Origin: JAHOYW01 sp963664605
Lineage (GTDB): Bacteria; Verrucomicrobiota; Lentisphaeria; Victivallales; Victivallaceae
Assembly: GCA_963664605.1 (NCBI GenBank)
Contig: OY761536.1
Span: forward strand, 1,674,001-1,738,000
Direction: 5' to 3'
DNA length: 64,000 bases
The notes under the pieces were generated by a model. It saw nothing but the letters and a program-made list of their open reading frames with translations, was not told the origin of the DNA and ran no database searches. The translations under genes and the position numbers were made by a program. The number at the start of each line of letters is the position of its first letter. The first letter of the stretch is position 1. This document shows, piece by piece, positions 34,776 to 43,096 of the stretch.

Positions 34776-34857
34776 AAAATGAAACTGACGGACGATGTAT
34801 TTGAAAAGTCCATGGAGTCAGTTATATTAGATGAAATTGCATCAGGTTGGAGGAGAA

Positions 34858-35241
34858 ATGTATATATATCATCTATGGTTGAAAGAGTATGCAGATGTTT
34901 CGTGGATAGGATTTTTTATTCTATTCATTATAGCAATCCTGCCGATTATAATAAAGGAATTCAGGGAAAAATCAGTATTTTACCATCAGGCGTATAATTT
35001 GTTTTTTAATGTCGTTGTACCTTTTATATTTTCAGGAACCTCCCATATTCGTACTTCTAATGGAAATTTCATTTTTGCATTTTTTATTGCCTTTGGTATT
35101 GGATACTCAATTTTGATTTTTAGAAAGAAAAAGCCGGATTTATTTGAGATACTTATTTCTAGTATATTTCTTGTTTTTTATTTATGTTTGTTTGCTCTTC
35201 TAATAAACGGTAACATGAAATATTTCTCGTGCTGTATTTAA
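34858..35241 (+). CDS. Small polytopic membrane protein, unknown function
   Basis: From the ATG at 34858 (GGAGGAG directly upstream) the product is 127 residues with about four transmembrane segments: WIGFFILFIIAILPIII, NLFFNVVVPFIFSG, FIFAFFIAFGIGYSILIF and ISSIFLVFYLCLFALLI. An upstream in-frame ATG at 34831 would add nine residues. No family is recognised. Its lower GC content than its neighbours and orphan position beside hairpin element A suggest a recently acquired gene. Confidence 0.55.
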   Translation: MYIYHLWLKEYADVSWIGFFILFIIAILPIIIKEFREKSVFYHQAYNLFFNVVVPFIFSGTSHIRTSNGNFIFAFFIAFGIGYSILIFRKKKPDLFEILISSIFLVFYLCLFALLINGNMKYFSCCI

Positions 35242-35271
35242 AAAAATAGAGCTGGCGTGATGCCAGCTCTA
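35241..35271 (-). terminator. Terminator of the pyruvate dehydrogenase operon
   Basis: A perfect 10-bp stem (TAGAGCTGGC at 35247-35256, GCCAGCTCTA at 35262-35271) is followed on the minus strand by TTTTTT. It lies 48 nt past the E2 stop. A tandem TACTAATAGTC follows at 35270-35291. Confidence 0.85.
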
Positions 35272-35318
35272 CTAATAGTCTACTAATAGTCTAAACAGCT
35301 ACAGCCTATCAGGCTATA

Positions 35319-36710
35319 TCAAATCATTCTGTCCCAGATTTCAATGTCTTCAAGTTTGTTCTTGAAGGCGTTGACGAATTCCGCTGCCATTGCACCGTCT
35401 ACTACGCGGTGGTCGGCGCTGAGGGTTACTTTCATGATGTTCCTGACTGCGATTTCTCCGTCAATTACTACGGGTGTCGGAACGCAGGACGAAACCGCCA
35501 AAATCGCGGCTTCGCCGGGATTGATTATTGCCCCGAAACTTTCCACATTTAACATTCCCATATTGGAAATGGTGAAAGTTCCGCCTTTCATTTCGTCCGG
35601 AGTCAATTTGTTTGTCCTGGCTTTTTCAGCTAGTTCAGCGACTTCCGCCTGGATTTCATCAAGGGCTTTGCGGTCGGTGTTTCTGACGACCGGGACGACC
35701 AGGCCGTTTTCAACGCTTACCGCGACACCAATGTTTACTTTGCTTTTCTTGACGATTGCGTTGCCCTGAACTGCGGCGTTCACGTAAGGGAATTCTTTCA
35801 AGGTCATAGCCGCGGCTTTGACAATGAAGACATTCACGCTCAGATTGATGTCGTCGTCTTTCAACTGTTTGCGTTTAGCCATAAGGTCGGTCATATCAAT
35901 AGAAACAGTCACATAAAAATGTGGTATAGTCTGCTTTGACTGGGTCAAACGTTCCGCGATAATGCGGCGCATGGCGTTCATTTCCTGAGGCTTTTCATTT
36001 GCCGCGTCTTTCACGTCAGACAAAGTTACCCGTCCATTTTCTCCGGAGCCGTCAATCGCGATAAGTTCGAGATCTTCTTTTTTAGCTAAATTAAATGCGG
36101 ATGGAGTAATCTTTTTGTCATAATATCCTGAAGTATCAAGATAATCTTTTACGTCTTTTTCTGTTACGCGTCCAGCCGTGCCGCCTGTGCCTTGAACTTT
36201 TTTCAAGTCGATCAGGAAATCCTGGGCAAACTTTCTGGCGCGAGGACTTGGATTAGGAGTATGAGCAACCGGAACAGATGCAGAAGCGGACGTGGGTTCG
36301 AAGGGGACGTTCGCTTTTTGCACCTGGCCGGTTGAAGTTGGAGTCGGAGCCGCTGCCGGGGCTTTTTCCGCTGCCGGAGCTGCTGGTGTTTCAGCTTTTG
36401 GAGCCGGGGCGGCCGGTTTAGCCGGGACCGCCGCTGGTGCTGGCGCATCATTGATTTCGGGAATTTCTTCGCCGGGTTCGCCGAGTACGCACGCGGTTAT
36501 CATTACCGGAACTTCTTTTCCGGCGGGAACGATTATTTTGAGCAGTGTGCCCTCGAATTGAGATTCAACTTCGAGAACAGCTTTGTCAGTTTCGACTTCG
36601 AACAAAACATCGCCTTTTTTAATGACGTCGCCTTCTTTGGCACGCCACGAATCTATAACAACAGTTTCTTCTGACTGTCCCAGTTTAGGAATCGGTACTA
36701 ATGTAGCCAT
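35319..36710 (-). CDS. Pyruvate dehydrogenase complex E2, dihydrolipoamide acetyltransferase
   Basis: From the ATG at 36710 (AAGGGAG about 8 nt upstream; an upstream TTG is less likely) the product is 463 residues. Domains: lipoyl domain 1-80 with lipoyl Lys43 in ETDKAVLE; an Ala/Pro linker about 88-145; two E3/E1-binding (peripheral subunit-binding) domains in tandem, about 153-191 and 201-238; and the catalytic domain, ending in the active-site HRVVDGA. It transfers acetyl groups from lipoamide to CoA. Two subunit-binding domains are unusual. The E1 gene is 15 nt upstream. No E3 gene is in the window. Confidence 0.9.
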   Translation of the reverse strand: MATLVPIPKLGQSEETVVIDSWRAKEGDVIKKGDVLFEVETDKAVLEVESQFEGTLLKIIVPAGKEVPVMITACVLGEPGEEIPEINDAPAPAAVPAKPAAPAPKAETPAAPAAEKAPAAAPTPTSTGQVQKANVPFEPTSASASVPVAHTPNPSPRARKFAQDFLIDLKKVQGTGGTAGRVTEKDVKDYLDTSGYYDKKITPSAFNLAKKEDLELIAIDGSGENGRVTLSDVKDAANEKPQEMNAMRRIIAERLTQSKQTIPHFYVTVSIDMTDLMAKRKQLKDDDINLSVNVFIVKAAAMTLKEFPYVNAAVQGNAIVKKSKVNIGVAVSVENGLVVPVVRNTDRKALDEIQAEVAELAEKARTNKLTPDEMKGGTFTISNMGMLNVESFGAIINPGEAAILAVSSCVPTPVVIDGEIAVRNIMKVTLSADHRVVDGAMAAEFVNAFKNKLEDIEIWDRMI

Positions 36711-36731
36711 TTTCAAATCTCCCTTAAGTGC

Positions 36732-39026
36732 TTATGCCAAAGAACGTGCGGCGTTCATCATGTCTTCAACACTCGGAAGGAATGCTTCTTCGAGCGTATA
36801 GGCCTGAGGAGCAATACCGTTTTTAGCGCCGACTTTGAGTACCGGAGCGTCGAGGTAATCGAAGCAGTTTGCGGTAACTTGAGAAACAATCTCACCGGTG
36901 AAACTGCCGATGTCAACGCATTGGCTGATCGCCACGCAGCGTCCGGTTTTTCTGACTGATTCAAAAACAGTTTCCCAATCGAACGGAACCAGAGTTCTCG
37001 GGTCGATTATTTCAACACTGATGCCTTCAGCTTCGAGAGCTTCAGCGGCTTTGACTGCGTCTGAAACAGCCGGGCCCCAGGCTACGAAAGTTACGTCAGT
37101 ACCTTCACGTACGATATTAGCTTCACCGAACGGAATAGTGTAATCTTCTTCCGGCACATAGCCTCTTTCGTTATAAAGGAGCTGGCCTTCAACAAATATT
37201 ACCGGGTTGTCGTCGCGGATGGCTGTTTTGATCAATCCTTTCGCATCGTATGGATTTGAAGGATATGCCACATATGTTCCCGGGATGTGCGCGAACATTG
37301 ATTCGAGTGACTGAGAATGCTGACCGCCGTAACCTTTACCTCCACCGACTGAACAACGGACGACCATCGGAACAGTTGTAGAAGCTCCAGTCATGTAATG
37401 CCATTTAGCTGCCTGGTTGGATATCTGGTCGGAAGCCATCAGGGCAAAGTCCATATACATTAATTCAGCGACCGGACGATATCCGCACATTGCCATACCC
37501 ACCGCGTTACCGCAGATGCAGGCTTCGGAAATAGGAGTGTTGAACACGCGGTCGCGGCCGAATGATTCGAGCAGTCCTTTTGACAGTTTGAAAGCTCCGC
37601 CGTAATCGGCTACATCTTCACCGAAGAGCAGAACGCGCTTGTCGCGCATCATTTCTTCTATAATACCTTCTTTGATGGCGTCGCGGTAAGTGGTTGTAGA
37701 ACCTTCACGGCGTTTTACCACCGGCAGATCCTGGTAAACTTCAACTTTTGTATATTTTTCAGGGACAGTATCACAAACGGAATCGGTATACATGTGTTTG
37801 ATAACATCTTCCGGAACCGGATCCGGCGCGTCAGCGGCTCGGCGTGCGGCGCGTGCGTTACGGTCTGCGACTTTCTGTTCAACAGCTTTGAGCTGTTTTT
37901 CTGTGAAAACTTTAGATTTTTTCAATTGTGAACGGAAGACATCGACCGGATCAACTTCTTTCCAGCGGGCTTCTTCTTCACGTGTGCGGTATTCGTTACG
38001 CGGATCTGACAAGCTGTGTCCGTAGTAACGGTAAGTGTCAAGTTCCAGGAGAACCGGGCCTTCGCCTTTAGCGATAATTGCTTTAGCGCGAGTTATAGCG
38101 TCGCGAACCGCGAGTACATCCATACCGTTTACAACTTCAGCATGCATATTGGTGTTCGAAAAACCAGCAGAGCGGCGCGCGAGATAATCCAGTCCGTTTA
38201 CTTCACCGTCAGCACGGCCGGTCATACCGAAATGGTTGTTGACGATAGCATAAATAATCGGCAGTCCGAATTTTGTCCTGGCCATTTCTCCGGTGAATTG
38301 TTCCTGGGCAGCCCAGTTTAGAGATTCGAGAACCACGCCGTTGGCGTAAGCTCCATCCCCGGCAAAACTGCAGACTACGTTGTCGCGCATATCTTCATCA
38401 ATACGGCAAACCATACTTGCGCCGGTGGCGATTGGAATACCGCCGCCTACGATAGCGTTTGCGCCAAGGTGCCCTACACGGAAGTCAGCGATATGCATAC
38501 CGCCGCCGCGGCCTTTGCCGTAACCGGTTTCTTTACCGAATAGTTCGGCTATAGTGCGGTAAACGTGGTCTTCCATAACTGCTTCGCGGAGCTGTTCGCC
38601 TTTTAGGTTTGAAAATTCAGGACAGCGTTCTTTTAATTCTTCTTCGCTCATGCGTTTGATAGCATGGAAACCTTTGGCAATTGAATCACCATGTCCGCGG
38701 TGAGTGGAAGTAATCATATCAGAAATACTTAAAACAGAACATGCTCCTGCAGCTGTGGCTTCCTGCCCGATAGACAGGTGAGTCGGCCCGCGGTATTCGT
38801 AATCACTGATGATCTCATAAGCGCCGGTACGACATTTGAGAATCATTTCTTCAAATTCACGGATAACGAGCATTGATTCGTACATTTCCATGAGTTCGTC
38901 TTTTGTGACATTCTTGGCTTTTAATTCGTCCGCGATATCCTTATCATACTGGTAAGCCTTGATGTTGTTCAGCTTAATAGTCCGCTTTTTGAAATCGGGA
39001 CCTAAATCACTGTAATAGTTGCTCAT
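36732..39026 (-). CDS. Fused pyruvate dehydrogenase E1 (alpha + beta)
   Basis: A 764-residue protein from the ATG at 39026, with GGAAG about 9 nt upstream; an in-frame GTG at 39035 is less likely. Residues about 40-400 are E1-alpha: 'STHRGHGDSIAKG', and the thiamine diphosphate motif GDG (223-225) to NN (263-264). Residues about 430-764 are E1-beta: 'LLFGEDVADYGG', 'FNTPISEACICGNAVG' and 'CSVGGGKGYGGQHSQS'. The usual two genes are one reading frame. It decarboxylates pyruvate and passes acetyl units to E2, encoded next. The operon is presumably under the adjacent DeoR regulator. Confidence 0.92.
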   Translation of the reverse strand: MSNYYSDLGPDFKKRTIKLNNIKAYQYDKDIADELKAKNVTKDELMEMYESMLVIREFEEMILKCRTGAYEIISDYEYRGPTHLSIGQEATAAGACSVLSISDMITSTHRGHGDSIAKGFHAIKRMSEEELKERCPEFSNLKGEQLREAVMEDHVYRTIAELFGKETGYGKGRGGGMHIADFRVGHLGANAIVGGGIPIATGASMVCRIDEDMRDNVVCSFAGDGAYANGVVLESLNWAAQEQFTGEMARTKFGLPIIYAIVNNHFGMTGRADGEVNGLDYLARRSAGFSNTNMHAEVVNGMDVLAVRDAITRAKAIIAKGEGPVLLELDTYRYYGHSLSDPRNEYRTREEEARWKEVDPVDVFRSQLKKSKVFTEKQLKAVEQKVADRNARAARRAADAPDPVPEDVIKHMYTDSVCDTVPEKYTKVEVYQDLPVVKRREGSTTTYRDAIKEGIIEEMMRDKRVLLFGEDVADYGGAFKLSKGLLESFGRDRVFNTPISEACICGNAVGMAMCGYRPVAELMYMDFALMASDQISNQAAKWHYMTGASTTVPMVVRCSVGGGKGYGGQHSQSLESMFAHIPGTYVAYPSNPYDAKGLIKTAIRDDNPVIFVEGQLLYNERGYVPEEDYTIPFGEANIVREGTDVTFVAWGPAVSDAVKAAEALEAEGISVEIIDPRTLVPFDWETVFESVRKTGRCVAISQCVDIGSFTGEIVSQVTANCFDYLDAPVLKVGAKNGIAPQAYTLEEAFLPSVEDMMNAARSLA

Positions 39027-39074
39027 TTTAAACACTTCCTTTTTTTGTTAAGTTTATAAATTTATAATTTCTAA

Positions 39075-39848
39075 TTAATTTACTACTTCTACATCTTGTT
39101 CATTCAATTTCTCTATGGCTTCTTCTGATATATTGCAGTCAGAAATAACTACATCAATGTCCTTGATACTGCCGCTTGTAGCAAAGGACGGAACGCCGAT
39201 TTTGCTGCTGTCCACCAATACTATTACTTTGGCGGCGCGGCGCATAATCAACTCTTTCGTATATGCTTCGCTGGGTTCGGTAGTTGAAATACCGTCTTCG
39301 ACGGTAAAACCGATTGTTCCCATAAACGCTTTATTTATATTCAATGAATTAACGATTTGCGCGGTCAAAGGACCAACGAGGGTACGGCTTATCGCGCGGA
39401 ATTCGCCGCCGAGCAAAATTAAACGGTGCGGGCTTTCCATGAGCTCCGCCGCCGCTACGATTGAATTAGTAACGATAGTCAGGTTTTTGCGCTGGTCAAG
39501 CTTGCGCGCGAGGGTCAGGACAGTACTGCCGCCATCAAGAAATATGGAATCATCATCGTCAATCATTTCAAGAGCCAGTTTTGCAATTTGATCTTTTTCT
39601 TCGGCGTGAAAAGCTGCTTTTTCTGTAAAAATAGGTTCGGTGCGCGGGAATTGAACTCTGACAGCGCCGCCGTGGACGCGCCGGGCTTTTCCTTGTTCTT
39701 CAAGACTCTGAAGGTCACGGCGCACGGTCGCTTCGGACACATTCAGCAATTCGCTGAGATCGGTGAGAGAACCGGTCCCATTGCTTAATGCCTTGAGAAT
39801 AAGTCTTTCGCGTTCCGCTGACAAAAGTTTTCTTTTACACTTGGTCAC
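39075..39848 (-). CDS. DeoR-family transcriptional regulator
   Basis: A 257-residue regulator with the DeoR N-terminal HTH ('GTGSLTDLSELLNVSEATVRRDLQSLEEQGKARRVHGGA') and the sugar-phosphate-sensing domain ('DDDSIFLDGGSTVLTLARKL', 'TIVTNSIVAAAELM', 'KVIVLVDSSKIG'). DeoR proteins usually respond to phosphorylated sugars. It lies 48 nt upstream of the E1 gene in the same direction. Phased TTTTGCAA repeats over its own promoter (39949-40010) are good candidates for its binding sites. Confidence 0.92.
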   Translation of the reverse strand: MTKCKRKLLSAERERLILKALSNGTGSLTDLSELLNVSEATVRRDLQSLEEQGKARRVHGGAVRVQFPRTEPIFTEKAAFHAEEKDQIAKLALEMIDDDDSIFLDGGSTVLTLARKLDQRKNLTIVTNSIVAAAELMESPHRLILLGGEFRAISRTLVGPLTAQIVNSLNINKAFMGTIGFTVEDGISTTEPSEAYTKELIMRRAAKVIVLVDSSKIGVPSFATSGSIKDIDVVISDCNISEEAIEKLNEQDVEVVN

Positions 39849-39900
39849 TATATACTACTCTGCTTTTGAAGTTCCCTTACAGGGATTTATTTTCTTTAAT

Positions 39901-39928
39901 TCTTAAGACTTAACCCTTAAACTTAAAA
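39901..39928 (-). repeat. Heptanucleotide array upstream of deoR gene
   Basis: TCTTAAG, ACTTAAC, CCTTAAA and CTTAAAA repeat in 7-nt register between the deoR promoter and start. The CTTAA core matches arrays at 20747, 46941 and 54723 (inverted). Confidence 0.5.
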
Positions 39929-39938
39929 CTATTTACTT

Positions 39939-39966
39939 ATTATATATCTTTTGCAAGATTTTGCAA
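39939..39966 (-). promoter_or_regulatory. Predicted deoR promoter overlapping phased repeats
   Basis: On the minus strand TTGCAA (39961-39966), a 16-bp spacer and TATAAT (39939-39944). The -35 box is part of a TTTTGCAA repeat, so a regulator bound there would compete with RNA polymerase. Confidence 0.5.
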
Positions 39967-40010
39967 GCTTTTGAAATAAAATATTAATAAATTTGCAAAA
40001 AATTGCAAAA
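39949..40010. promoter_or_regulatory. Four phased TTTTGCAA sites, candidate DeoR operator
   Basis: TTTTGCAAG occurs at 39949-39957 and 39959-39967, exactly 10 bp apart, and its inverse TTGCAAAA at 39993-40000 and 40003-40010, again 10 bp apart. Two same-face pairs thus point toward each other. This is typical of a multimeric repressor site. Confidence 0.55.
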
Positions 40011-40272
40011 TTGAACTGAATATTAACAAATATAAAACAAAAAATAAATACTGTACAATAGTTTCATGTGGAGGTTGAGCCCTTAACGTTTTTCGTATGC
40101 TGTTTGTGATGATGCTTGCCTTTATTGGTACTGAAAAGCTGCATCTTTTTATTAACAGACTTGTAAAATTGGTGATTTTGAGGCATATTAGAGAGGTTCT
40201 ATTATATGAGTAGCGGGGTGCTCGAACGCTCGCGTCTTTGGTTTCGATTATATTTAAAAGAAGAAGAAAAAC

Positions 40273-41430
40273 ATGAAATTACGAAATCATTCGTTGATAA
40301 AAAGAATCAACCGGGCACGGATTATGAATACGATCCGGGTCAATTCCCCTATTGCCAGATCCCAGATCGCGACCAAGACCCAGCTTGACCGCAAAAGTAT
40401 AACTAATTTTATAAATGAGCTGGTTGCGGAAAACCTGGTGGCGGAATCCGGTAAGATGGAGAATGTTTCCGGACGCCCTTATTCGATGCTGAAATTTGTT
40501 GATAATTATGTTGCCGGAATATATATTGCGCCGCATCTTTGCCGTGGTGTACTGATTGATTTTTACGGCAATATTATCGCTTCTCATGAAGTCGAATATC
40601 CCATGTATACGGATCTTACCACTATTTGCCGTGCCGTTGAAAACACTTATGATAAACTGCGTTCGGTCAAAGTTCCTGAATTCGGAGTAGGCATTTCCAT
40701 GCCGGGAAGTTTGAACCTGGAATCAGGTGTTATGGAGGAAGCGGTAAATATTCCATCGTTATCTAATGTCAATGTTTATGAAACTTTTTCCGCGTTTATT
40801 AAAGAACCTGTCTTCCTTGAAGAAGAATCGCGTTCGATCGCTTTGGCAGAAAAATGGTTCGGAAGAGGAAGTAAATATGATGATTTTGTTGTAGTCGAAG
40901 TTTCAGCCGGGGTTGGAATGGGAATAGTTGTTGACCGATGCCTGTTTAAAGGGGCAGGGCAGTTTGCCGGGGAAGTCGGACATATTGTTATAGAAACCGG
41001 AGGAGCAAAATGCAGATGCGGCAATCTCGGATGTCTTGAAGCCTATGTTTCGGAGCCGGCAGTCGTCAAAGCCTTAAGTAAACACAGTAAATGCGGTTTT
41101 GAACGCTTGCACTATTTCCCTAAAGACAGCGTCGATCCGAAAGATTATGAACAGATAATGAATGATGTCGGCTATCGTCTGGGGCAGGGGCTTGCCGCTG
41201 TGGTGAATATCCTGTGTCCGCGGACAATCATATTTTCCGGCGCCGTGATCGAGCTATTCGGAAAAGATATCCTTCCTACTATTCAGGATGCCATAAATCA
41301 AAACAGCGTAAAAAGCAACGCGGGACAGACAAAATTATTTATTTCTGAACTGGCTCACGTTGATGCTTTGGGTGCGGCAACCCTGCCGCTTGCCGATATT
41401 TTTGAAGTACCGGGATATTTCAATATTTAA
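40273..41430 (+). CDS. ROK-family transcriptional regulator or sugar kinase
   Basis: A 385-residue ROK protein. The N-terminal 75 residues are a winged helix ('SPIARSQIATKTQLDRKSITNFINELV'), and the rest is the actin-like ROK domain with 'VVEVSAGVGMGIVVD', 'GQFAGEVGHIVIETGGAKCRCGNLGCLEAYVSE' (the CxCGxxGCxE zinc motif) and the C-terminal 'IIFSGAVIELFG'. NagC/Mlc-type proteins have this layout, sensing amino sugars or glucose. The usual kinase DxGGT phosphate loop is degenerate (IAPHLCRG), so it is probably a regulator. It is divergent from deoR. Confidence 0.85.
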   Translation: MKLRNHSLIKRINRARIMNTIRVNSPIARSQIATKTQLDRKSITNFINELVAENLVAESGKMENVSGRPYSMLKFVDNYVAGIYIAPHLCRGVLIDFYGNIIASHEVEYPMYTDLTTICRAVENTYDKLRSVKVPEFGVGISMPGSLNLESGVMEEAVNIPSLSNVNVYETFSAFIKEPVFLEEESRSIALAEKWFGRGSKYDDFVVVEVSAGVGMGIVVDRCLFKGAGQFAGEVGHIVIETGGAKCRCGNLGCLEAYVSEPAVVKALSKHSKCGFERLHYFPKDSVDPKDYEQIMNDVGYRLGQGLAAVVNILCPRTIIFSGAVIELFGKDILPTIQDAINQNSVKSNAGQTKLFISELAHVDALGAATLPLADIFEVPGYFNI

Positions 41431-41447
41431 TAACCGCCCGCAAATTT

Positions 41448-42728
41448 TTAATCATATTGTATATCCGGTTCACACGGGTCATAACGAGGGTGCTCAACCT
41501 GCGGCAGACGCATTCCGGCAGTACGGTATATTGACGGGGATTTGTCACATTCTATTTTTAATACCGGGCAGAATTCTTTCTCGAATCCCTCAGGCAATAT
41601 CACTTTCAAACAATCATCTTCATTAATGAATTCCATTGCTTCTCCCTGTTTGGAAACTGACAGTACTTTGCATTCCAATCCGGTAATCAACCATTCGTTC
41701 TGTGGCGAATAAAGAAAGGTGGCGAATAAGTTTTTTCCACTTGCTGTAAATACAGCGTGGGCATCCCAGTCTCCACGGTCTCCAGCTTCCCGCATGGTCG
41801 GGCTCAAAGGCAGAGATTCGTCGGCGGCAATGGCTTCAGATCCTCCGTTTTTGATCCATTGCCCAACTTTTTGAATGATTTCAACGCTTTTCGCCGGGAT
41901 AACTCCGTTCCCGTCGGGCCCGATGTTTAATAACAAATTGCCCTTTCCTTTGGCACAGGTTAAAAGCGTTTTAATTACATCAACGGGCCTTTTCCAGTTA
42001 TTATCTCCTGGGTAATATCCCCAATGGTCATTTAAAGTCATACAGGCTTCCCATGGCCGCCATGGAGAAGGTGCTGTCAAGTGCTGTTCAGGGGTTGCGA
42101 AGTCACCAGGCAGGCCATTTCGTCCATTTATGATTATATCAGGCATAACGGAACGAACCATCTCATTCATTTCCTCAGCTTTCCACCCTTCCGCGTTAAA
42201 CGGCCACCAGCCGTCATACCATAAGGTATCAATTGGCTGATATTTTATCAGCAGTTCTTTTATACGTGCAAAAGTATTTTTAATGAATATTTCATATTTG
42301 TCTTTATCTTCAAGTGCGTCAACACCGTCCGGTTTGTCATACCAGTTGTTCAAGCTGTGGTAAAGCCCGATTTTCAGTCCGCGTTTACGTGCAGCGGTGA
42401 TTATTTCAGCGACAAAATCACGTTTTGCAGCAGTTTTAGTGGAACAGAAATCACTAAGATTACTGTCGTACATTCTGAAACCTTCATGGTGCATAGTGGT
42501 AAAGACGATGTATTTCATGCCTCCGTCAACCGCTAATTGACAGATATCATCAGCATTGAATTTTTCAGGATCAAACTTGTCTGCCAGCTTACGGTATTCT
42601 TCCGGTGCAATCCTTTCCCGGTTCATTACCCATTCACCGCGTCCAAGCATGCTGTAAATCCCAAAATGGACAAACATTCCGTAACGGGCATCAATAAACC
42701 ATTTCATATTTTTATCAGTTTTTTGCAT
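41448..42728 (-). CDS. Alpha-L-fucosidase-like GH29 protein (second copy)
   Basis: A 426-residue GH29 protein without signal peptide. Landmarks are ARYGMFVHFGIYS (14-26), TMHHEGFRMYDS (78-89) and DTLWYDGWW with nucleophile Asp172. In place of HWG it has HFG, and it is clearly diverged from the first copy in this window, so the substrate may differ. It is the last gene of an operon after a cupin gene (17-nt gap) and a GT-C-like membrane protein gene. It is convergent with the ROK gene. Confidence 0.85.
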   Translation of the reverse strand: MQKTDKNMKWFIDARYGMFVHFGIYSMLGRGEWVMNRERIAPEEYRKLADKFDPEKFNADDICQLAVDGGMKYIVFTTMHHEGFRMYDSNLSDFCSTKTAAKRDFVAEIITAARKRGLKIGLYHSLNNWYDKPDGVDALEDKDKYEIFIKNTFARIKELLIKYQPIDTLWYDGWWPFNAEGWKAEEMNEMVRSVMPDIIINGRNGLPGDFATPEQHLTAPSPWRPWEACMTLNDHWGYYPGDNNWKRPVDVIKTLLTCAKGKGNLLLNIGPDGNGVIPAKSVEIIQKVGQWIKNGGSEAIAADESLPLSPTMREAGDRGDWDAHAVFTASGKNLFATFLYSPQNEWLITGLECKVLSVSKQGEAMEFINEDDCLKVILPEGFEKEFCPVLKIECDKSPSIYRTAGMRLPQVEHPRYDPCEPDIQYD

Positions 42729-42745
42729 AAGTTGATTTTCTCTGT

Positions 42746-43096
42746 TTAATATTGAACAATAACCGCAGTCATTTCCACGGATTCATCTCCGACGCATTTT
42801 ATGGAATGCCCGGCGCCGTTTCCGGTCAAAATAGTGTCTCCGGCATTTAGGACCACAGTTTCACCGTTATCATCAGCCTGGGCTGAACCTTTGATTATGT
42901 AAAAGATCTCCTCTTCATCATCATGACTGTGAAAGCCGATTCCGCAGCCTGGTTCTAAAGTTATTTTGGCCATCAGGCGGGTTTTAGCCTTGAGTTCGTT
43001 TTTTTCATCCCAAAGATGTTCGATCTTTACTTTACCGTCACCGCCGCGCATTTCTTCGCGGATGTCCACCTGATACTCATTTTTGCGTCTAATCAT
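42746..43096 (-). CDS. Single-domain cupin protein
   Basis: A 116-residue cupin with the two motifs: GIGFHSHDDEEEIFYIIKG (His56, His58, Glu62) and 'NAGDTILTGNGAGHSIKC' (His97), enough to bind a metal. Small cupins of this kind often bind or isomerise sugars. Its start overlaps the preceding membrane-protein gene by 4 nt (ATGA). The fucosidase follows, so a role in fucose or related sugar handling is likely but unproven. Confidence 0.83.
   Translation of the reverse strand: MIRRKNEYQVDIREEMRGGDGKVKIEHLWDEKNELKAKTRLMAKITLEPGCGIGFHSHDDEEEIFYIIKGSAQADDNGETVVLNAGDTILTGNGAGHSIKCVGDESVEMTAVIVQY

Larger units (their letters stand above)
39849..40272. other. Divergent intergenic region, deoR to ROK gene
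   Basis: This 424-nt gap holds the heptad array, the deoR promoter and the phased TTTTGCAA sites. The part nearest the ROK gene (40020-40272) shows no clear promoter. A 60-codon frame at 40206-40388 has a fair ribosome site (GAGAGG) but overlaps the ROK start in another frame. Confidence 0.5.

Noticed and set aside
34565..34804. 79-codon open frame overlapping the glycosyltransferase end
   Set aside because: It runs through hairpin element A and the gene end in the wrong frame, with no recognisable product.
36212..36451. Gln/Arg-rich and Gly/Ala-rich open frames over the E2 linker
   Set aside because: They are out-of-frame readings of the Ala/Pro-rich linker DNA, whose codon bias keeps other frames open.
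40206..40388. 60-codon open frame with a fair ribosome site upstream of the ROK gene
   Set aside because: It overlaps the ROK coding sequence in another frame, and its C-terminal part is only an out-of-frame reading of the conserved ROK N-terminus; no domain or signal is seen.
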